Shown here piece by piece: positions 34,141 to 36,906 of a DNA stretch of 36,906 bases (position 1 is its first letter; every line of letters begins with the position of its first letter). The stretch comes from JAVBQJ01 sp031549115 (GTDB taxonomy: Bacteria > Verrucomicrobiota > Lentisphaeria > Victivallales > Victivallaceae): the NCBI GenBank assembly GCA_031549115.1, contig JAVBQJ010000152.1, forward strand, positions 1-36,906. The letters are read 5' to 3'. A program made the position numbers and the translations under genes. A model generated the notes under the pieces. The model was not told the DNA's origin and searched no databases. It worked only from the letters and a program-made list of their open reading frames with translations.

Positions 34141-36218
34141 AACAGTGGCAAAACGTATTGGAAGGCGAGCGGCGCGCAGCGGCCGCGGTTTACAATCTGG
34201 GGTGCGGGCGGGACTATCATCTCGGCTATTATTACCGGGGAAAATATTGGCTTGAACATGTCTCGCCGGAACCCCGGGCGTTGCAGCATGCGCGGGCGTT
34301 TGCCGCCATGTTGGAGCAGCTGCCGACAACGGCGCACCCGGAACAGGAATTCTTCGGCGGGGTCGAATGCGCACAGCTGTTTGAGCTGCCGTCCGGGATC
34401 GACCGCGATAACTATTTCTGGTATCACGGCGTCGCCTGCGGACACGGTTTGCGCAACTTCACCGTCGGCAACGATCATACCGTCGCCGATTACCGGACGC
34501 TGTTGAAAGAGGGGTTCGGCGGGATGCTGCGGCGCATCGCGGAATCGCGCCGCCATCACAGCAGCAGCGCCCGGCTGGTGCAATTGGACGCCATGGAAGT
34601 CGCGGTCAACGCGTTGATCGCCTATCTCCGGCGCGCGGCGCAGGCGTTGCAAGCCGAACAGCCGGAAATGGCGGCGCGACTGGAACGTATCGCGACGGAG
34701 GCGCCGAAGAGCTTCGCCGACGCGCTGCAGTTGGTCTGGATCGTCTTTGTCGCGCTCGCTGCCGAGGGGCGCTATCACATGGCGCTCGGCCGGATCGACC
34801 AGTATCTGATCGATTTTTACCGGCGCGATATCGCTGCGAATGTGCTGACCCGGGAGCAGGCGCAGGAATATCTGTGCCATATCTGGGCCAAGATCGAAGG
34901 CTTCCACGAAGTCACCAATATCTGTATCGGCGGCCTGACCCCGGAGGGCGGCGACGCGGTCAATGAGTTGAGCTACCTGGCGCTGGAGGCGACCCGGCTG
35001 GTGCGGTCGCCGTCGACCAATCTGTCGGCGCGTTTCCATGCCGGCAGCAGCGACGAATTTCAGCTGGCCTGCATCGATGTGATCCGGACCGGAATCGGTT
35101 TCCCGGCGATCTTCAACGACGACGTCACCATCCCGATGCTGCGCAAGCTCCATGTCCCGGCGGAGGTGGCGCGGGATTATTGCATGGTCGGATGCGTCGA
35201 AACGCTGTTGTCCGGGCGCCAGCAGGCGTGGAGCGACGGCCGTTTCGACCTGCATCTGACGGCGGATAAGATTTTCGACCGGTTGGCGGAATTCAAAAAT
35301 TTCGACGCACTGTGGCGCGCCTTCGAGCAGCAGGTCGACGCCGACCTGAAAAAGTACGTGGACAATTACAATACCACGCTCGACGCGTATCCGCCGGCGC
35401 AATTCCCCGATCCGGTGCTGTCGGCATTCACCTTCGACTGCATCGGCCGGGCGCGCGATCTCAATGACGGCGGTGCCCAGTTCAAACGCTACCACGGCGT
35501 CGGCATGATGGGACTTGGGACCATCACCGACAGTATGGCGGCGGTTCGAAAACTGGTGTTCGAGGAGAAAAAAATCAAGCCGGAAACGCTGGTGCAGGCA
35601 TTGGCCGCCAACTTCGAAGGCTTCGAATCGCTGCGCCAGCAGTTGCTGCACGACGCTCCGAAATACGGCAACGACGACGATTACGCCGACGGCACCGCCG
35701 TCCGGATCGTCGAATTGTGCGGCCGTCTGATGGCGCGTTACCGGACCGGCGACGGCGGCCGTTTCCTGAGCTGCATGGCCACCAATATCAGCAACATCCC
35801 GGCCGGACAGATGATGAAGGCTTCGCCGGACGGACGTCTGGCGTGGACGCCGTTGTCGGATGCGGCTTCCCCGTATTACGGGCGTGACATGCATGGGCCG
35901 ACCGCGTTTGTCAGCTCCATTTGCAAGCCGGACTACCGGCTGCAGAATTGCACCGTGGTCAACATGCGTTTCATGCCGGATTTCTTTTCCGGGGAGGAGG
36001 GGCGGCAACGCTTCCTCGCGTTCACCCGCGAGTTCATCCGTCGCGGCGGTCACGAGATGCAGTTCAACGTCACCGACAACGCCACGCTTGAGGCGGCGCT
36101 TCGCGACCCCGAACATTTCGGCGATTTGGTTGTCCGGGTCAGTGGATTTTCCGCCTACTTCACCCGGTTGGAGCCGGTGGTGCAGCAGGATATCATGCGC
36201 CGCCTCGCCCACGAATGA
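34137..36218 (+). CDS. Glycyl radical enzyme, PFL/dehydratase family
   Basis: 693 aa from ATG 34137, in an ATGA overlap and with GAGG 7 bases upstream; ATG 34131 is too close to that site. The C-terminal radical motif RVSGFSAYF places the glycyl radical at Gly670, 24 residues from the end. The thiyl site is Cys353 in GCVE with Glu355, the C-x-E pair of dehydratase and C-N or C-C lyase members. Pyruvate formate-lyase itself has two adjacent Cys, absent here. At 693 aa it is shorter than glycerol dehydratase or CutC, which exceed 780. No activase gene is seen downstream before the window ends. It needs anaerobic conditions. Confidence 0.9.
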   Translation: MKQWQNVLEGERRAAAAVYNLGCGRDYHLGYYYRGKYWLEHVSPEPRALQHARAFAAMLEQLPTTAHPEQEFFGGVECAQLFELPSGIDRDNYFWYHGVACGHGLRNFTVGNDHTVADYRTLLKEGFGGMLRRIAESRRHHSSSARLVQLDAMEVAVNALIAYLRRAAQALQAEQPEMAARLERIATEAPKSFADALQLVWIVFVALAAEGRYHMALGRIDQYLIDFYRRDIAANVLTREQAQEYLCHIWAKIEGFHEVTNICIGGLTPEGGDAVNELSYLALEATRLVRSPSTNLSARFHAGSSDEFQLACIDVIRTGIGFPAIFNDDVTIPMLRKLHVPAEVARDYCMVGCVETLLSGRQQAWSDGRFDLHLTADKIFDRLAEFKNFDALWRAFEQQVDADLKKYVDNYNTTLDAYPPAQFPDPVLSAFTFDCIGRARDLNDGGAQFKRYHGVGMMGLGTITDSMAAVRKLVFEEKKIKPETLVQALAANFEGFESLRQQLLHDAPKYGNDDDYADGTAVRIVELCGRLMARYRTGDGGRFLSCMATNISNIPAGQMMKASPDGRLAWTPLSDAASPYYGRDMHGPTAFVSSICKPDYRLQNCTVVNMRFMPDFFSGEEGRQRFLAFTREFIRRGGHEMQFNVTDNATLEAALRDPEHFGDLVVRVSGFSAYFTRLEPVVQQDIMRRLAHE

Positions 36219-36261
36219 GCCGGGGAGGGGACGTTGCAAATAGTTTTTGAAAAATAATTAA

Positions 36262-36549
36262 AAAAAATAGAGCCGCGCAGCGGCGGTCTGCACTCCGTCA
36301 TACGGAGGCGCGGTCCAGCGGCGAAAACGCTGGTCGATCCCAGAAGGGATCGAAATCCAGGGAAGCGAGCCGGGAGTCGATGCGAAGCGAAACCGAGGGG
36401 CTTGTCCCCGAGGGGGAAGAGCAAGCTCACGAATGTGAGCGTAGCGAGAGCGCTTCCGCCCGAGGTAGCGACGGTGTAGATTGGATTGGAAGCGTGAGCG
36501 ACAATCCAATCTACACATGGAGCGAACTCTGGCGCCGCACCGGCGGCGA
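36262..36549 (+). repeat. Multi-hairpin element, copy 3 (with inserted module)
   Basis: It starts 44 bp after the glycyl radical enzyme stop, same orientation. GCCGC/GCGGC, CTCCGT/ACGGAG and CCAGCG/CGCTGG helices are kept; the next helix is CGATCCC/GGGATCG in place of the two nested ones in copies 1 and 2. A 70-bp module is inserted. The long stem, 36474-36487 with 36503-36516, has GTGTAGATTGGATT with matching changes on the other side. Loop GGAAGCGTGAGCGAC. Confidence 0.86.
36382..36450 (+). repeat. Inserted 70-bp module inside copy 3
   Basis: This is nearly identical to 33207-33276 and takes the place of GGCGA in copy 2, while the flanks GAAGCGAGCCGGGAG and GCGCTTCC are shared. It has a GGGG/CCCC hairpin and a GCTCAC/GTGAGC hairpin. 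Confidence 0.75.
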
Positions 36550-36906
36550 AAAGATTGCGTATGCAAGCCGCTGATGCGGCAGTGTGGTAATTTTGATGGT
36601 GAATTCGGGACCGAGTCCCGGCAACCGAGGGGGCCGGCCCCCATTCCCCCGGATCGCTCGGCCGCTCGGCTTCACGTAGTTGCCGCCAATGGGCGGCAAA
36701 TACTCTGTTCGCTGTTCACTCCCTGCCGGTCGTTCGGGCGCGACCCCCTCAGCTCTGGCAACGCCAGCGCCGTTCGCCGTGGGAGGCTTCGTGCCGCGCT
36801 ACTTGGCCGCGATGCGGCCAATTCCTAACGGCACGGTCGCGCCTGACCGGCGCTCCCCCGTGCGCGCTCACAAGTGGACGGTTGGCGTTAGACGTGTGGA
36901 TTATGT
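36550..36906. other. Non-coding right end with further hairpins
   Basis: No credible gene is seen. GGGAC/GTCCC, GGGGGCC/GGCCCCC and TTGCCGCC/GGCGGCAA helices are present. CCCGGCAACCG and CCCCCATTCCCCC followed by GATCGCTC resemble, in reverse orientation, parts of 33181-33298, so this is probably another diverged member of that repeat set. CCTAACG (36823) and CGTTAG (36883) lie about 60 bp apart. The sequence continues past the window. Confidence 0.4.

Noticed and set aside
34122..36239. A 705-codon open frame on the minus strand
   Set aside because: It lies exactly opposite the glycyl radical enzyme, whose catalytic motifs are intact.
21263..36549. CRISPR-like array
   Set aside because: The repeats are kilobases apart, contain hairpins of differing sequence and lack regular spacers or cas genes.
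36481..36828. A 115-codon open frame at the right end
   Set aside because: It starts inside the long stem of the multi-hairpin element and runs through repeats; no ribosome site or known domain.
36816..36892. Integron attC site
   Set aside because: One of the two core sites deviates from the consensus, the inner arms pair poorly, and no integrase is visible; kept only as a low-interest observation.

Overview
This GC-rich window suggests a bacterium of the PVC superphylum, most likely Lentisphaerota (Victivallis-like). The evidence is indirect: a DUF1559-style pseudopilin with the FTLIELLVVIAIIAIL head, several paralogous secreted barrel proteins of a kind common in that group, a UroD-like enzyme inside a glycan-type operon, and a PocR-AraC regulator. 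All assignments come from reading motifs and gene order; no homology search was possible.

Region 1 (about 1-10,470, minus strand) is a tightly coupled operon behind a near-consensus sigma70 promoter (TTGACA, 17 bp, TATAGT). In order of transcription it encodes a B12-type radical SAM enzyme, a 365-aa radical SAM enzyme, a Tes/MJ0619-like radical SAM enzyme, a second 365-aa radical SAM enzyme, a second B12-type radical SAM enzyme, a double GNAT-like protein, a smaller GNAT-like protein, a compact GH3-family acyl-adenylating enzyme and probably a membrane protein. Most junctions overlap by 4-7 nt or are 2 nt apart. Five consecutive radical SAM genes plus acyl activation and transfer look like an undescribed small-molecule or lipid pathway. 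This is the strongest candidate for a new system.

Region 2 (10,489-20,350, minus strand) is a nine-gene glycan-type operon: a PIG-L/LmbE deacetylase, a 645-aa glycosidase-like protein, two exported CARDB/barrel proteins, an exported protein of unknown role, a pseudopilin, a GH18 protein, a UroD-like protein and a cytoplasmic barrel protein. It ends at a clear intrinsic terminator. A divergent PocR-AraC gene (20,366-21,241) shares the control region, where 9-bp direct repeats lie 21 bp apart.

Region 3 (21,500-30,840) is housekeeping-like: PPK2, prepilin peptidase, UvrA, a DJ-1/PfpI protein, an RNB exoribonuclease, PlsC and IspH. Region 4 (30,945-36,218) has an AraC regulator divergent from a zinc alcohol dehydrogenase, then an alpha/beta hydrolase translationally coupled to a small glycyl radical enzyme whose activase is not in the window.

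Two families of non-coding elements are scattered through the window. One is a multi-hairpin element of about 160-290 bp that follows the 3' end of four genes, always in the gene's own orientation, with compensatory changes in its long stem and a conserved GUGA-capped loop. The other is a palindromic element with 30-bp terminal inverted repeats and flanking TA, which supplies the C-terminal tails of two proteins. The last 350 bp hold structured repeats and no credible gene.
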